64,000 bases of DNA from Thamnaconus septentrionalis (GCA_009823395.1 CM020511.1:20194001-20258000); one strand, 5' to 3'. Numbered from the stretch's first letter, positions 35,824 to 49,179 are shown. A program made the numbers and translations. The notes: generated by a model from the letters alone, not told the origin.

Positions 35824-38081
35824 CTAAAGCTTTGATCCAATTATTTTGTCCGCATGAGAAAGGTTCCATTTTCATTGTCTAATGTCATGGCAAATGACAT
35901 TGACATTAGACGGTATTTTGTATTTGATATAGATTTTAGTATTTGATTTTGTTTGTTTCCTACAAAGTTTTCTTGCAAATCCCTAGTTTCTTCCTTTATT
36001 TATTTTCCTTTTGTTTTCGTTTAACAAAGTTAATCTTTAATTGATTCCAACTCTGGGGATATATATTTTTTAAATTCCTTTTACACATCTTATTTTGTTT
36101 CTTTAAAAAAAAAAAAAAAAAAAAGTACTCTAACTTATCAGCACTCACTTATAATTTGTCGTGTCCTCACACGTGAATCAAACCCAGGGGCTGAGCTGCA
36201 TGCAATGGAATCAGAGGAAAGAAAGGCTGCAAAAGATTCTGTCTTAACTCTTCTCATCATACCAACATTGAATTATTTTTGTGTTGTGGCAAAATTTGAT
36301 TTGACTGACATAGTAGTTGTTGTCAGCAAGAAGACATGAGAGTTCAGAGGAATAAAATTTTACGTTTTGGAAAAAAAGGGGTGCGGTCACAGATCTCAAA
36401 CATTAAAAAAAAAGAAATGCACATTCAAAAAACAAAACACAGAATTTTTTATCCAACACAGATTATGTCTCTGTGTAGATTAGCTGTCCCGAGTCAGAAT
36501 AAACCCTTAAAATGTGTTTCTGAACGTTAACAGTGGCACATTGTTGTGTGTGAGTGACTTGTGCTGCTCTACCTGCAGCTGTGTGGTGACTCTACACATG
36601 GCAGGCCTCATATGAAGATGGACGGGGTGTCAGAGACATTGCAAAGGAATCTCATGTCCTTGCAGGAGCAGGATGTAGAAAACTTAGCTTCTACGGCCAC
36701 TTGGAGTTAATTTGGTTCTTTGTTGTTTGTTTTTTGACTGAAAAAGAAAATCTGGATTCTGATTATTTGTGTGTCAGAAACAGAGCAGTGCTTTAAAGAT
36801 CCACTCACGATGATGCAGGTGTCATTGAAAATCCAGGAGTAAATGTGCTCCATCCTCAGTGTCAGACCACTGGGGTGTATTTGGGCTGCCACAGTTACAA
36901 TTCTGTAACATCTGGACTGTTTTGGAGTTTTGATCAGACCTCCAAACTGAAGGAATAAATTAGACAGTCAGCAATCCGGTGTTGCTTAGAGAAAATTGTT
37001 GACTCATGCAGATATTCTGCAATTTCACTTTTTTCCATTTTACTTCCCGCTGGGATAAAAATGTGTCTAAAAATAAATCTGTCTGATTGGATGCAGGCCT
37101 GAGCACATTATCTCTTACCTGGCAGAGCTCAGTGGGGACACTTCATGCCAAAGAACATTTCTGCTGAGACAACTCAAACTGCATTATTTTTCTCCTGTGT
37201 TTCAAAAGCACAACCACAGGCTTGTGCACTGCAGAGCGGGTTTGCTTACTTGAGCGGATACAGGTATGAAACAAAAGCGTCGACTCTCTTGCACACATTC
37301 GCTCGGCGAGATTTTTTGGGGAAAAATACAACTGGAGGCTGGCGGGGTAAAAAGATCTGTCAAGAGAAATGACGGCGCGGAGACATTTTCTCCCGGAGAT
37401 TTTCTAAGACACGGTGGACACGAGGGCAGCGGCTATTCTGCTGTTTGAAAAGTGTTAAATGGATGCTTGTTCAAATTACAGGCTTGTGCGGCCGCATGGT
37501 GTTTAGGTTGGCAAATTACACATTTCAGTTTGAAACGTCTGCGAAAAAAAGCAGCAGGGCCTCGGCGCTCCGTCACGGCCAAAAGGTCGTGATGGATGGT
37601 GCGAGCGACGTGACGGCGTCCAGAAGCAGAGCACGTCGCTGCGTATCCGTGCAAACCTTGCGACATTGAAAACCTCAGTGGCGGTGCATTTCAGGGAGAA
37701 AATACACAATGATGTCACGGGTCGGGGGTGGAGGGAGGCAAAAGCCTCCATAAAGTCTTGGCAATTTTTCCAATTTTTTATTCTATTTTATTTTTGAGGT
37801 GGGGTGCTGAGGGGGGTTGGCTGGATCCCTGTTGGCTTGAGCGGAGACGCTGCAATAATAAACAGGCAATCAGAAGGCCGCGCGAGCGTACACAAAGGCA
37901 TGGCGGAGAGGTCTGAGATAATGGAGGCCGATTCTTCACCGGGGGGGAGGATTATTTGTGTTCTCCGCTTGTCCGTAAATAGAGGGCCTCTCTCGCAGGA
38001 AGTATAAACACACGGGCGAGGTGGAGGGCGGCCGCCATTTCAAACATCCCTGTTTATGTTCAATCAACATGGAGTGCATAT

Positions 38082-38083
38082 GC

Positions 38084-38125
<42 letters not shown>

Positions 38126-38127
38126 TA
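38082..38127. repeat. TG/TA/CA compound microsatellite
   Basis: GTGTGTGT, then (TA)n, then CACACACA; the arms can pair, so it could form a hairpin. Confidence 0.9.
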
Positions 38128-38369
38128 GGTATAAATCTGAAGCCTTGCTGGGAGCCATGTGTCATTTTGGGGGGGTTGAAGACTGCCTCGCTATATGTAC
38201 GGAATGTGCCTTCACGAGTGTTCTCCTGTGAATCAGCCACCCATCCTGTATAGGATGTAATTAGAACAAATAAAATTGTCTCAAACAGTGAAAAACTCAC
38301 CGTCGCTCTCAGACTTTAAGCGTCAGATTGAACTTTGCTGTTTGCTGTGGCCTTGCCTTCCTTCTTCTG

Positions 38370-38405
38370 GATCATGACAATAAAAGCCTTGAATCTTGAA
38401 TCTTA
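38370..38405 (+). repeat. retroposon-like 3' tail (GAATCTT repeat)
   Basis: GACAATAAAAGCCTTGAATC followed by a TTGAATCT repeat resembles the short tandem 3' tails of fish LINE/SINE elements. The body of the element is not recognisable. Confidence 0.35.
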
Positions 38406-41400
38406 ATTTTGGCCTCGTGGATGGGTGAGCAGAACACAAGCGGCCCCTCACAGGGGCCCTCAGTCAGTCCTGCATGCAGCGCTGGTGTCCAGCAGGCTGC
38501 TAATGATGCAGCGTGGCTGGAGGGCGCCGGCCGCACTCGGTGGGTATTAATCCCGCTGCAGACTTCATTAGCCCGCCGCCTCACGCATGCTGAGCGCCGG
38601 CCACGCTGATAAGTGACGTCTTGTCGCGTCCGGTGACAATGATGTCCTTATTCTGATCCAATGGATCATTCATTCTTTCAACCCCCATCCCGTTAGGTTA
38701 ATAGTGCGTCAGTGAGGGTGCCGCGAAAAAGCCCTTTTTCTCATCCGCAGGCCGATGAGATTTGTCACTTTTTTAGGAAAAATAAAACGCGACCAAATGT
38801 CTATTAAAATGCGAAACACCTCGTTTGACAACATACGTTGAAGTCCCAGAAATGTGTAGCTCAGCACAAAACTGGAAATTAAACTCACTCAATTAAACTT
38901 TATGGCTTGGAGCTGCAAACAAATGCTTAAATGCCCTCCGTTTTTTTTTTTTTCTTTTCCTCTAACCGGAGGCAGCCAGTTTCCTTCTGCGCTCTTGTGA
39001 AATTGTGCTGGAATTGGACGTCACACCAGCGGAGCTGATGCTGCTGCTGCCCCGTATTAGGCCTGAGCGAAGCCACATTGTTGAATTTGGACAGTGAAAC
39101 CTTCACGGTTGAATTTTGTGTATGAAGAATAAATAAGAAAATTAGATTTGCATCCTGAATATCTGGCTGTTTTTGAAATCTGAATTTTCAATTTCTCCAG
39201 GCACTCGCTGATGCTTTCAGCTGCTGCCTGCCATGTAGCGTGACATCCCAGAGCGGTAAACAGGATCATTTCTATAATACGTGTCGCTCCTCCGGGCTGG
39301 TTCTCACCTGGTTCTAATGTTCCGTATAAGCGTGTGACTCATGGTGTATTTCCTCACATCCCGGCAGGACTGTCAGCTGAGGACGCCGACTCTTGGCACG
39401 TGGTGTCAGGAGAGGACGGCGGCCCGCCGACCCAGCAGCCACCTGGTCGCAGGACAGAGAAGGTGGCAGCAGGAACGACGGTTAGATTCTCTTCACGGAC
39501 GCTTTGTTTGGTAGAAGATGTTGAGAAGGGAAGACCTGAGCTAAAGAACAGAATGTCTCTACAACATGTAAACAATAAAAGACTGTTCTCTCTTCAACAC
39601 AAAGACACACAATAGTGGATAAACAGCATAAAGCAGAGTAAATGTCATGTATTACTATAAAAATATCCCTTGTTGATGTTAATTTCATTGAAAGCTGTTG
39701 ATCATAGTGTTCCAGTTTCAACCACTGGCGTTTTGGAAACGTGTATAAAATTGCATGAAGATGACCACGTAAACATGTAAGCAATGAGAATAACGTGAAT
39801 AAACATGGAACCTTCTGCTGGAAAAAGAAAGAGCTCTTGCCACGATGAACCTGAGATGTGATTTTTAATGTGAGAGTGAGACACGGAGCTCACAACCTCC
39901 GTGTGGTCTGTCTTTGTCCTCAGCAGCAGACAGCGTGTCTGTGACCTCGGTGCTAAACCTAGTTCAAAGAGCGTCGCCTGTGTTTGTCGCACAGTTTTAC
40001 CACAAGGGCAGCGAGAGAGCAGAGTGTTTGACCCTGGCCACGCCCACGCACTGCGTCCAGCCTCACCACTCCCTCTCTGAGTCTCTTCACTCCCTTCACT
40101 TTCATGACTTTGCATCTGAACACAAAAAGTTTCCATCCGTTGCATCAGCGTCACCTCGGGGTTTAAAGGAACAGTCCCCCTCTTCTGAACAGACAAACAG
40201 AAGGCTGCAGTCGCCAGCGGAAGTCAGGAGAAGTTTTTTATGGTCCCTGAAATATTTCTGGATCGCCCACATCAAAAGAAAATGTCAGCAAAGAAAATAT
40301 CTGGATTTGTGAGAGTGAAAACTTTTTTTCTTACTTCTAGTGACTTCATTTCAAATCCATCGCTGGTGTGAACAATGTGCATAGCAGTTTCCAGATTGAT
40401 TGTCAGATCTAAAAAAAACAAAGAAGAAAAACTTAAGAAAACTTAAAACTTAGATCCAAGTGATCACGTGTTGTCAGGAGAGGTGTTGTGCCCTTGGTGA
40501 CATCACAAGAGGCTGACTTCTAGGCTTGTTTGGTGTTAATGATGTTCTGATGACTCTCAGAAGGTGAAGCGAGCGAAGGCAGCAGCCGAGGACGGACCCT
40601 CCTCCGTCCTCTGGCGCTCGCTGACGGGCCGCAGACTCACGCCGTTCTTTGAATTCTCAACTGCAGAGTTGAAACGAACGCCTGGCTTTCTTACAAACGT
40701 TTGGCAGATTGTTTCTGTGCATTGTTTCACCGGAGGGAAATAAAAGAGAACCGACACAATGATCAAATCCCTGCTTTGTCGGCTTGGCTCTGGCGCAGCC
40801 CTCCGCTCTCCTTCCCCGCTTTGAAAAATATTTGAAGGAAACGTCAGCGCGGCGGCCTCTGCCACGTGAAAACAGTTTAGCCTGGGCCTCGCTCAACCGA
40901 GCCGTCTGTTACATTATTCAAGAGCAAATAAATACAAGGACCTAATGCAGACGATGTCTGAAAACTCATCAAGAAAAGCAGCGGCGGGTTTATTTTCTGT
41001 TACAACAGTATCGTTGCGCCGCGATGAATGAATAATGTTTAACGCTGAACCTGACAAAGCTGGAGCTTTTAATAAAACAATCCATCCAGCGGCTGAGTGA
41101 GCGGCTGATTATTTTTCAATGCGTGTACATTTTTGTGTGTGCGCGCGTGCGCCCGTGCGCGGTTTTTATGTGGCGTGAAGGAGAGCTTTCATGTTTAAGG
41201 AGGAGGAAAAGTTGAGTGACATGCCGTTAAAAGTGAGAAAACTCAAAAGCCATCCAAAAGCACAAAGGGTGTTACTGTAACCTTGACAAAACACCGCCGC
41301 GCAAGACTGAGAGTCTTGCGTGTGTCCTTGAGAGCACATGTTTGAGTGAGCGCTCCACGAAATGTTTCACAACAAGAAACGCCTGTCAGAGGATCACATG

Positions 41401-42291
41401 CACGCCAGTGACTCACCTCTTCTCGCACGCACGCACGCACGCAGGCAGGCACGCAGGCACGCAGGGTTTTTCGCTCTGCACGTATTATGTGTTATTTCGG
41501 TTCATTCGCTGACCTTTAACACTTGCCCCAGAGAGATGCAAATGCCCAAAGAACATAATGGCTCCCTTCCTGTGCAAGAACCAGGTTGTAAAGGAAGATA
41601 ATTAGGGCTGTCATGACAACCTGGCCCAGAAGGCTGACTGTGCCGCGTTGGCTCGCACGACTTCAAACGGGGTATCAAAGCTCCACCGGCGCTGCAGCAC
41701 CAGGGCTCTGGTTTGAATTAGCGTCTGACTTCCAAAAGTCTCTCCTCAAATTCAAGATCAATATGGAACACCCCCCTTCCAAAGGGGAAAGAGAGAGGAG
41801 GGGGGCGGGGGGGAGAAAAAGTGGGGGCTCTGATAGTTTGCATCCAGACGGGCCCGGAGATCTGGGTTTCATTACAAACAATTATCTTATCTGTTTCATC
41901 TCAGCGCTGCCCCAAGGGTTGGCAGCCACGACCAGTGGGCTCTCAGTTTGCAGAAAGCCTGCCGCCAGCCAGGGGCCTGTGGATCGGGTCATTAAAACAC
42001 TCTGGGCCCCTGCTGCTAGTGATAAAATATTTTTCTGCTTTTGTAAATAGATTTTTCTTCTTTCTGTCCTCACGGGACGCAGAAAACACAACTTTTTACC
42101 TCTCCGGACGTCCCGGCGGCACCGAGGTGGCGTCCGACTCGGCCAACAAGTTGTTAGCTTCGCTCTCAGGTGAAGTGACGTGGCCGGTGTGTTTTTCCCT
42201 ACAAGCTGCAGCTGGCCACCGTCACCTTCACGGACCTGGGCCAAGCGCTGCCCAGAGCCGCCAGCTTTGCAGCGTACGGCAGCGACACCTG

Positions 42292-42742
42292 TTAAAGTTC
42301 CTAGTGTGTAAAATTTGGCCCGATAAAATTTAAAATACTGCCCACAAGTACATCAATGAAATTGTATACTCACAGTATAATCAAAGTCATTTGGTTTTCC
42401 AACCCTCAGGACGGTTATGATATATATACAAGAATAGAATAATATACCAGAATCTTGCTCTCAGCTTTCTGCCATCTTGAATCACCATATTTCCCAGGAG
42501 GCCGGTGTGGACAATCCAGCTGCCTGACAGTGTGTTTCCTCTGTAGGGTCAACACTCGCGTCCTCAATTAAACCAACGAAGAAGAAGGTGGACGAGGTAT
42601 CCAGGTTTGTGTGCGCAAGCCACCGTAGTTCACTGCAAACTCGGGAGAGGGAGGGTGAGTGAAACGCGCTGCAATCTAGAATGTAACCACTTTGTCTCTG
42701 TTTCTTCTATAAATGTCCAAACATTACACACTTCACCTTTAA
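42292..42742. mobile_element. MITE-like non-autonomous element with inverted ends
   Basis: The left end TTAAAGTTCCTAGTGTGTAA and right end TTACACACTTCACCTTTAA are imperfect inverted repeats. The inner CAAGCCACCGTAGTTC matches my recollection of a common teleost dispersed element. It carries no transposase. A 5' fragment of the same type (CCAGTGTGTAAAATTTGGC) recurs at 59360. Confidence 0.6.
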
Positions 42743-44159
42743 AGCAGCAGTGAAGACAGCGCAGCTCCTTATACGAGCACAGAGAAAGATGTTTGGGCCG
42801 GACTGAGACCAGAGGTTCGAGGTCGCTCCCACGCTTCGCCATCCAACTTGTAGCTGGCGTTGCCGAGGCTCGACCTGGCGAGTGGGAACGGGAGAGAGCG
42901 GCGAGCTTGGCCTCCAAGCGGCAAAGTGCAAAGTGCCAACAAGGTCAACCGAGTCATCTGGAAATCAGCGTTAACGTCGAGCTGATTTGCAACAGCGCTT
43001 TTAAAAAAAGGAGCAGCGAGCCAAAGAGTCGAATGCAGATTGTTATTCCTGAAGTGTACGAGAACATTAGACGCACACGCACGCATTCAGGCTCGCTGAG
43101 GCTTTTTAGCTTAGCGCCGCCGCCACCGCCTTGTAAAAATGTGCAAATTGCAGCTCAGGTCGAGATTTCAACACTCTATCTATTCACTATCTGGCTGTGC
43201 TGGAGGGTCGTGTGGACAACATCAGCTTTATAGTGGCACCGATCTTGCGTGGAAACAGTTTCACAATTTTCTACGGCTTTCGCCGCCAGCGCTCGTTGTC
43301 TTTCGAAGGGAAGGAGTGACAGCTCGGGGGGAATCCGGCGTCGCTCGGCTCAGAAAATAGCCGCCTCTCAGAGGAAGGGATGCCCTTTGCGGTCAGAGTG
43401 GGGAGCAGTCGTGGGACGTGAGGCCCAGGCGGGACCCGCAGCTGAAATCGAGAAGCTCTCCTCATCAGGGGTTAGGGGACGGCTGGGCAGAGAGTTCCCT
43501 TCATCACAGCCGAGCTGGGATAATGCAAAGGACAGCGTGGGTCAGCCCAGGAGGCCTGCTGCGTGCTGTTACCATGGCAAACATCCCCAGAGCCAAGGAA
43601 AATAGATGACAAGAACAATAATACCAGGCGTAATCACGGGGGTCGGTTTGCCTGAAGTTGCGAGATTCACATCTCAAGGCCCTGTTGTCTTCAAACGGAG
43701 AAAGTAGAGAGAGAGAGAAAGAGAGAGAGAAAAAAACAAAAACCCCCAGCCTATACTTTGAGGGAAAATTACCCAGTAATGTGGTCATTTTTCCTCTACG
43801 CCTCTAGAAATGAGGAAACAGTGAGCGACATGCTCTAGAGACTCTCCACCGGCAGTCGCTGAGAGATTCCAGTCCACTTTGCTCGCCAGATATTTACTTT
43901 CCGGTTTCCCTGCAGATGGAATCTCGCATCCTCTTTAAAGGGAGATTTTATGACTTATTAACTGTCAACAGTTCATAACCTCCGAGGAGCAGTTAGCCCC
44001 CCCCCCCACCCCCACCTCCACCGGTGGCCGCCGCACAAATGCCAGTTTGTTTGATTTGGATCCCAATGTTTTCGCCCCTTGCAAGCCATGTGCGCAAGTG
44101 CAACGACGCGCTGGAAGGTGCTTTGCGTGTCGAGATAAGGTTCGCGTTGTTTTGCAATT

Positions 44160-44345
44160 AGGGGAGAAGGCGTGCGAATTTATTGCGCAAGTCCTCGGTT
44201 AATCACGACAGAGAAAACACGGCGAGGACACAAATTAGGCCGGGGAGAGCGCTCGGCGATGACGCAACCCCGCAAATATTTAATATCCAATGGCCGGCCC
44301 GGGCGCCCTGCAAGGAATAATATCCAAATAATAAGATTTCAGGCT
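44160..44345. promoter_or_regulatory. candidate enhancer with C/EBP-type sites
   Basis: It contains the ideal C/EBP palindrome core ATTGCGCAA (44182-44190) and, 78 bases on, TGACGCAA (44260-44267), a C/EBP-ATF-type site, in a non-repetitive CpG-containing block. Function is inferred. Confidence 0.3.
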
Positions 44346-44940
44346 ATAATTTAACAGTTCCTCTCCCGGTCGCAGGTGAACGGCTGCCACACCCCCCTAC
44401 CCACCCGCCTCTCGGCCCTCGCCCGCCTTTTTTTCCCTAGCGTGTTGAACTATATCAAAGATGTGTTTGAAACGAGAAATGATGTCAGCCGTGTGACTAA
44501 ATCATTTATCACCAGCCAAAAACAACCGGGATGAATAATTAGCTCCAGATGTGGCCGATTCGGGCTCGATACCAGGGTTCATTTCCTGTCTGCGCGCTGT
44601 GAAACAACCTCGCAGCGCCTCCCAGGCAGCCGGCGGGCACGCGGGGCCGGCCACGACATCCACACTCCTCAGGTGTCAGTGGAAGAATCACACGACACGC
44701 ATGCAAGCCGCCCTCTGCTTTTCAAGTGGCAGGGATGGGGGATAACGCTGAATTATAAACACACTGAACTGTAAAAATAAAAAGTCAAACTTCTGCTAGT
44801 GTTTTTTTTTTTTTATTATTATCGAAGGCTGAAACTTTGAAGGTTCCACATCAAAGCAGCTTCACAAAAAATCTACACAGAACAGCGTTTAGCCCTGGAA
44901 ACATCCTCACACGCTTATTTATCCAAAACTCTAAACCTTA

Positions 44941-45200
44941 TTTAGCCCTCTGTTTACAGCGACCCACAAGGGGAAACATGCAGAGTTTTAGCTTCCTGCT
45001 AAACCCAATGTTTTGTTGGACCTTCCACAAGCTCGGAGCAGGACGGAAACAAGCCACCAGGGAACCTGGCTGAGGCTATTCACGCAAACCTTGTAGTGAG
45101 TCCCCCTTGTGACATCACCAAAAATTACCAAAAATTTGTAAAGAGGAGGAAGCAAAACAAGGGCAAACTTTTCTCATTTGTGAGGAGTTTGAGTTTGTGC
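44941..45200 (+). repeat. dispersed repeat family A, longer copy
   Basis: The 5' part starts TTTAGCCCTCTGTTTAC and includes GCTTCCTGCTAAAC and TGTTGGACC; the 3' part has GTGACATCACC and GGAGGAAGCAAAAC then TTTTCTCATTTGTGAGGAG. The same layout occurs at 60880. Confidence 0.6.
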
Positions 45201-46206
45201 AAATGACAGAATTTATATTATTGTTTTTTAAAAAAGTCATTCACAATTCTATATAACATGAGACCTTCTGTCACCAACTGAATCTTTAAGCTATGACATT
45301 TTAACAACTCTTACTTAACGCAACAATTTCTCTTTCTTTCATTGTCTCTTGGACAAGCCGACAGGAAAGTCCCGGTTCTCCGGGTTGTTGTCGCAAGAAA
45401 GCGCACGCAACCCCTGACACGCACGCAGTAGCGCGACCCCCTGTTTATTTTATGCACTGAAAGATCTGGGGAGGCCATAACTCTCGGGCCGCCTTAAAAG
45501 CATTCCCTTCCGGCCGTTCTGGGCTCCATGTGGAAGCAATTAAGGTCCTCTGTCGGGGCCACGCAGGTGACTGACACTGAGTGACCACTCCTCAGCGCCC
45601 GCACCGCCGCCACTGCTGCTGCTGCTGCTAATGAAGGCCAGTTTCCTGCTCGTCTGCATTTCTCAAAGAGTGAGATACTCAGCGCCCCCTAACGCCCCTT
45701 CCCCCCTCCACCCCGGAGCGAACAACCCACTTACGTAACGCGACGGATCTGTCGAACGTTTTTCGACAAAGAGCTTTTATTGCCGTGGAGAATGTGGCTA
45801 CGCTCAGATGTAAAAAGCTGCCCTCTTTTTTTGCCGACTGTCCCCGCCGTCCACCTCGGTGGCTCTGTGGACCTCTCTGGGCCGGTTCTCACAGGTTCCA
45901 CCCTCCCTCTCCTGGTCCAGGTGGGGCGCAGATTGCAACGCTGCTTTCAAAACAAATAAGCACGGGCGCAGGCGGCGCTCCGCCAGGAGGATCAATCTGC
46001 GCCGAGCATGTCAGGATTGTTAGGGAGAAAAGGTAAATAGTCAAGCGGAGTGGGCTCGGGGGCTTTAATGGAGTGTTTACACTGTAATTAGTCTTTGCAG
46101 GATGAGATTCCTGAACGAGGGCCCGAGACGGCGTGGCATGATAAAATAAACTCTAAACAGCCTCGTTTCAAGACGACCTCCACCGACCAGAAAGCAGCGC
46201 AGGCTC

Positions 46207-46235
46207 CCACCACCACCACCACCACCACCACCCCC
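46207..46235. repeat. CAC trinucleotide repeat
   Basis: Nine to ten CAC units next to long pyrimidine-rich DNA. Confidence 0.9.
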
Positions 46236-46619
46236 TCGCCAATTTTCAAAATGGGTGGTCGAACCCCCCCCCCCTCCTCCTCTTCCTCTCAGCCTTTGTC
46301 TTTCCTTTTCCTCCTTCTCCTTCTTCTCGACCCAAACTTTGTGCCTCCTCTCCATCTCTTCCATTCCCGCCTATAGCTTCTTTGTGCAAGACGTTTTCCC
46401 TCCATTTCACCCCCCCCCCCCTCACCCTGCTTCCTGCTCCCCTCCCGCCCGGAGTCAGCCGAGGTTGAGGCTTGGACTCGCAGCTCTCCGCAGGGCCCCG
46501 TGCGCTGCTCTCTGACTCGATGACACAGTCTACAGCAGAGAGAGCGAGGCGGGGGTGGGGGTGGGGGCGCTGCCTGGGGCTCATTTAGAACTGTGTCACT
46601 GTCCACCTGAGCAAACAAC

Positions 46620-46720
46620 TTCTCGGGGGAAGCAGCGAGGAACTGGTAGGGAGACGGTCGACCAATAGCGGAGGGCGGGGGGCTGGCAGAGTGACAGCCA
46701 ATGTACAATAACATTAGTCT
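46620..46720. promoter_or_regulatory. promoter-like block with twin CCAAT boxes and GC box
   Basis: GACCAATAGC (near 46659) and AGCCAATGTA (near 46697) flank GGGCGGGGGG. Two CCAAT boxes about 38 bases apart around a GC box is an NF-Y/Sp promoter arrangement, but no matching gene is seen on either side. Confidence 0.35.
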
Positions 46721-48849
46721 TCCGCTTTGGCCCGGACCCGGCGCTCCTCCTGGACACAACTTTGCCTCAGTGTTTCTCCTGGTTCCTCTTTTTTTTCTGC
46801 CCCCCTCCTCCTCTTTTTTTGGGGCTCCCTCCAGTGGAAATACATTCCTGTCATGCCTCACTGCTGTTCCCTGTTTAGATTTTCCCCATTGCAAACAGCG
46901 CAGTACGCCAGGCCCCGAGCTGCCGTGAGCTCAGGCCCGGGACCCGGGTCCTCCGGAGAGCCTCCTGCAGGCCGGCCATGAGGAAGCTCGGAAACTGTCA
47001 CACGCAGACGCGGCACCCTGAAATCACAGCTCTTAACTTTTTAATGTGCGTTTGTTCCCAGGGAATGAAAATGGGCTGTAATTTGGCTCCGTCGCAGGAA
47101 GTTGTTTCTCAATTTACTTCGTTTGAAAACTTGTCTTGCGTCGGACATATTTTTGATGGCTTTTTTTTTTTATTGTCTTGTTGCAAAACATCAACTGGAA
47201 CCCAGTGAAATCCTTTGGGGGGGGGTTCTAAAGTTTCCCTTTGATGTGAAGCTGTCATAAGAACCGCAGGTCCATCGACTGATTGCGCAACGCTGCCGTT
47301 GCACTGGGATATGACGAAGCCCCAATTTCCATCGAGACGATTTACGGTTATGAAGCGGAGCTGCCTCTCAGGATACCAGCACTTTATGGAAAGCAGACCT
47401 CTTTCTTTCTGTTTTTTTTCCCCCAGCAAGCTCTCTCATCTCTGTCCAAGTGCAGCACCAGAGGAGTGGAGCTGCTGTGGCTCCCCGGGCCATCTGGGTA
47501 TTGTTGCCTCACACCTGACTGTCTACAAGTGTAAAAAAAAACGACCTGAGATTACGACCTGGGACTGCCCTACCTGTTCAAAACCGATACCAAAACAGCA
47601 GACGGTGGGCTGATAAAGTGACTTAGGCTGACTTTGGTTGTGCGTTAAACTGGGAACGGTTTCCTGCTTTTTTTGTCAGTTTCACGCGGGAAACCTCACA
47701 AATTGGCCACCGACCAATCTGACGTAAATAGGCCTTTTGATTTTGGTGAGAACGGCCAGTCGTGTGATGCAACACTGCTGCGTCCTCCCATGCCAGCGGG
47801 AGTCCGCAGACAATCTGCTATCAATTTCTCCAAATCTGTGGAATCGCCGCTGCACACTGCCGCCAAGAGTTAAGTGATCACAGAGGACAGAGAGTCTTTT
47901 GAAGATACAGTTCGCTTTGGAAATTCGCTCAATACAGCGTTTTACGTGTATAGGCAGGAGTAATTTATGCTCAGAAATGCCTGTGTTTTCTTTTTATCTC
48001 AGGTATTACAATGGAAGTTTTATTTATGGAGCCGTGTTCAAGCGCTGGAGTTGCAACACATAAAGGCTGACTTTTGTAATAGTACGTGATTGACACAAAG
48101 CACTTTTTGAGTTCATCATCGAGTTTTATTTGTTGCGCAGAACATAAATCCATGAGCACTCTCGGGGGGATGATTTTTTTTTCTATGTACTGTCTTTATA
48201 AATTCTAAAGTGACTGAAGTGTGAGCCACAGTTCCATTAGAAGTACCCAGAATTTTTGATTCCAAGAACTGATTTAACAAGGCCTCAGAAGCTGCTTGCT
48301 TATGCACCAAACTCCAGATAAAGTTAATTGGAAAAAAAAAAAGAGTGTGTGTGTTACCATTTGATGTTTCCCAAATTACAAACTTTAAGTGACCCCTGTT
48401 GCAATCACATGACTGTAATTCGCCACTGTTGCTGCTATTAGCAGGGTAAGTAATGTGGGTCAAGGGAGAGGCAGAGCTACAGTGTCATTATTCCAGAAAA
48501 GAATACAGAAGTCTGTGATATGATGACACAAAGCTCCAGCTCTGTCTCACAAAGACAACGCGGCTGCACAGAGAGACAGCGCAGCAGGGCCTGAAGGCCT
48601 CAGTGCAGCTGACGACGCTGACGAAGAGCAGGTGAGTGTGACTGCTACAGGTGTGGATCGTTGTGTGAGGTGGGCCAGACTGGGCGGGCAGATAGCAGGG
48701 GGCTGGACAGACACAACGCAAACAAAGCAGCAAGAGTGTGAGTGCAGGAGCAACACCGTCACACCCTTCCAGACTGGAAGTGTTTGTTCACCCAAAGCTC
48801 GCATGCAAACCTCAGTCACACTTAAGGTCATGTCATAGGAAGAAAAAAC

Positions 48850-48852
<3 letters not shown>

Positions 48853-48915
<63 letters not shown>
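48853..48915. repeat. TA/CA compound microsatellite
   Basis: About 24 TA units then seven CA units, directly before the Tc1-like end. Confidence 0.95.
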
Positions 48916-48945
48916 TACCAGTCAAAAGTTTGGACACACCCTATG
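48914..48945. mobile_element. Tc1-like transposon terminal fragment
   Basis: TACCAGTCAAAAGTTTGGAC followed by ACACCCTATGAATT is the well-known end of Tc1/mariner-type elements in fish genomes. Only the terminus is present, next to TA/CA microsatellites. Confidence 0.6.
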
Positions 48946-48994
48946 AATTTATGAATGTATATATATATGTGTGTATACATATCCACTGTGTGTG

Positions 48995-48997
<3 letters not shown>

Positions 48998-49044
<47 letters not shown>
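48998..49044. repeat. TA microsatellite
   Basis: A run of about 23 TA units. Confidence 0.95.
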
Positions 49045-49045
<1 letters not shown>

Positions 49046-49046
<1 letters not shown>

Positions 49047-49179
49047 TATCATTCATTCATTCATTCATTTTCTATACCTGCTTATTCCTATTCAGGGTCA
49101 CGGCGGTCTGCTGGAGCCTATCCCAGCTGTCTTAGGGCGAAGGCAGGGTTACACCCTGGACAAGTCGCCAGTTCATCGC

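Noticed and set aside
35531..35875. Poly-Asn/poly-Tyr open frames
   Set aside because: They only translate the ATT microsatellite; no domain, start or splice support.
46077..46894. Arg/Glu/Gly-rich minus-strand frames
   Set aside because: Low-complexity polypyrimidine/polypurine DNA read as protein.
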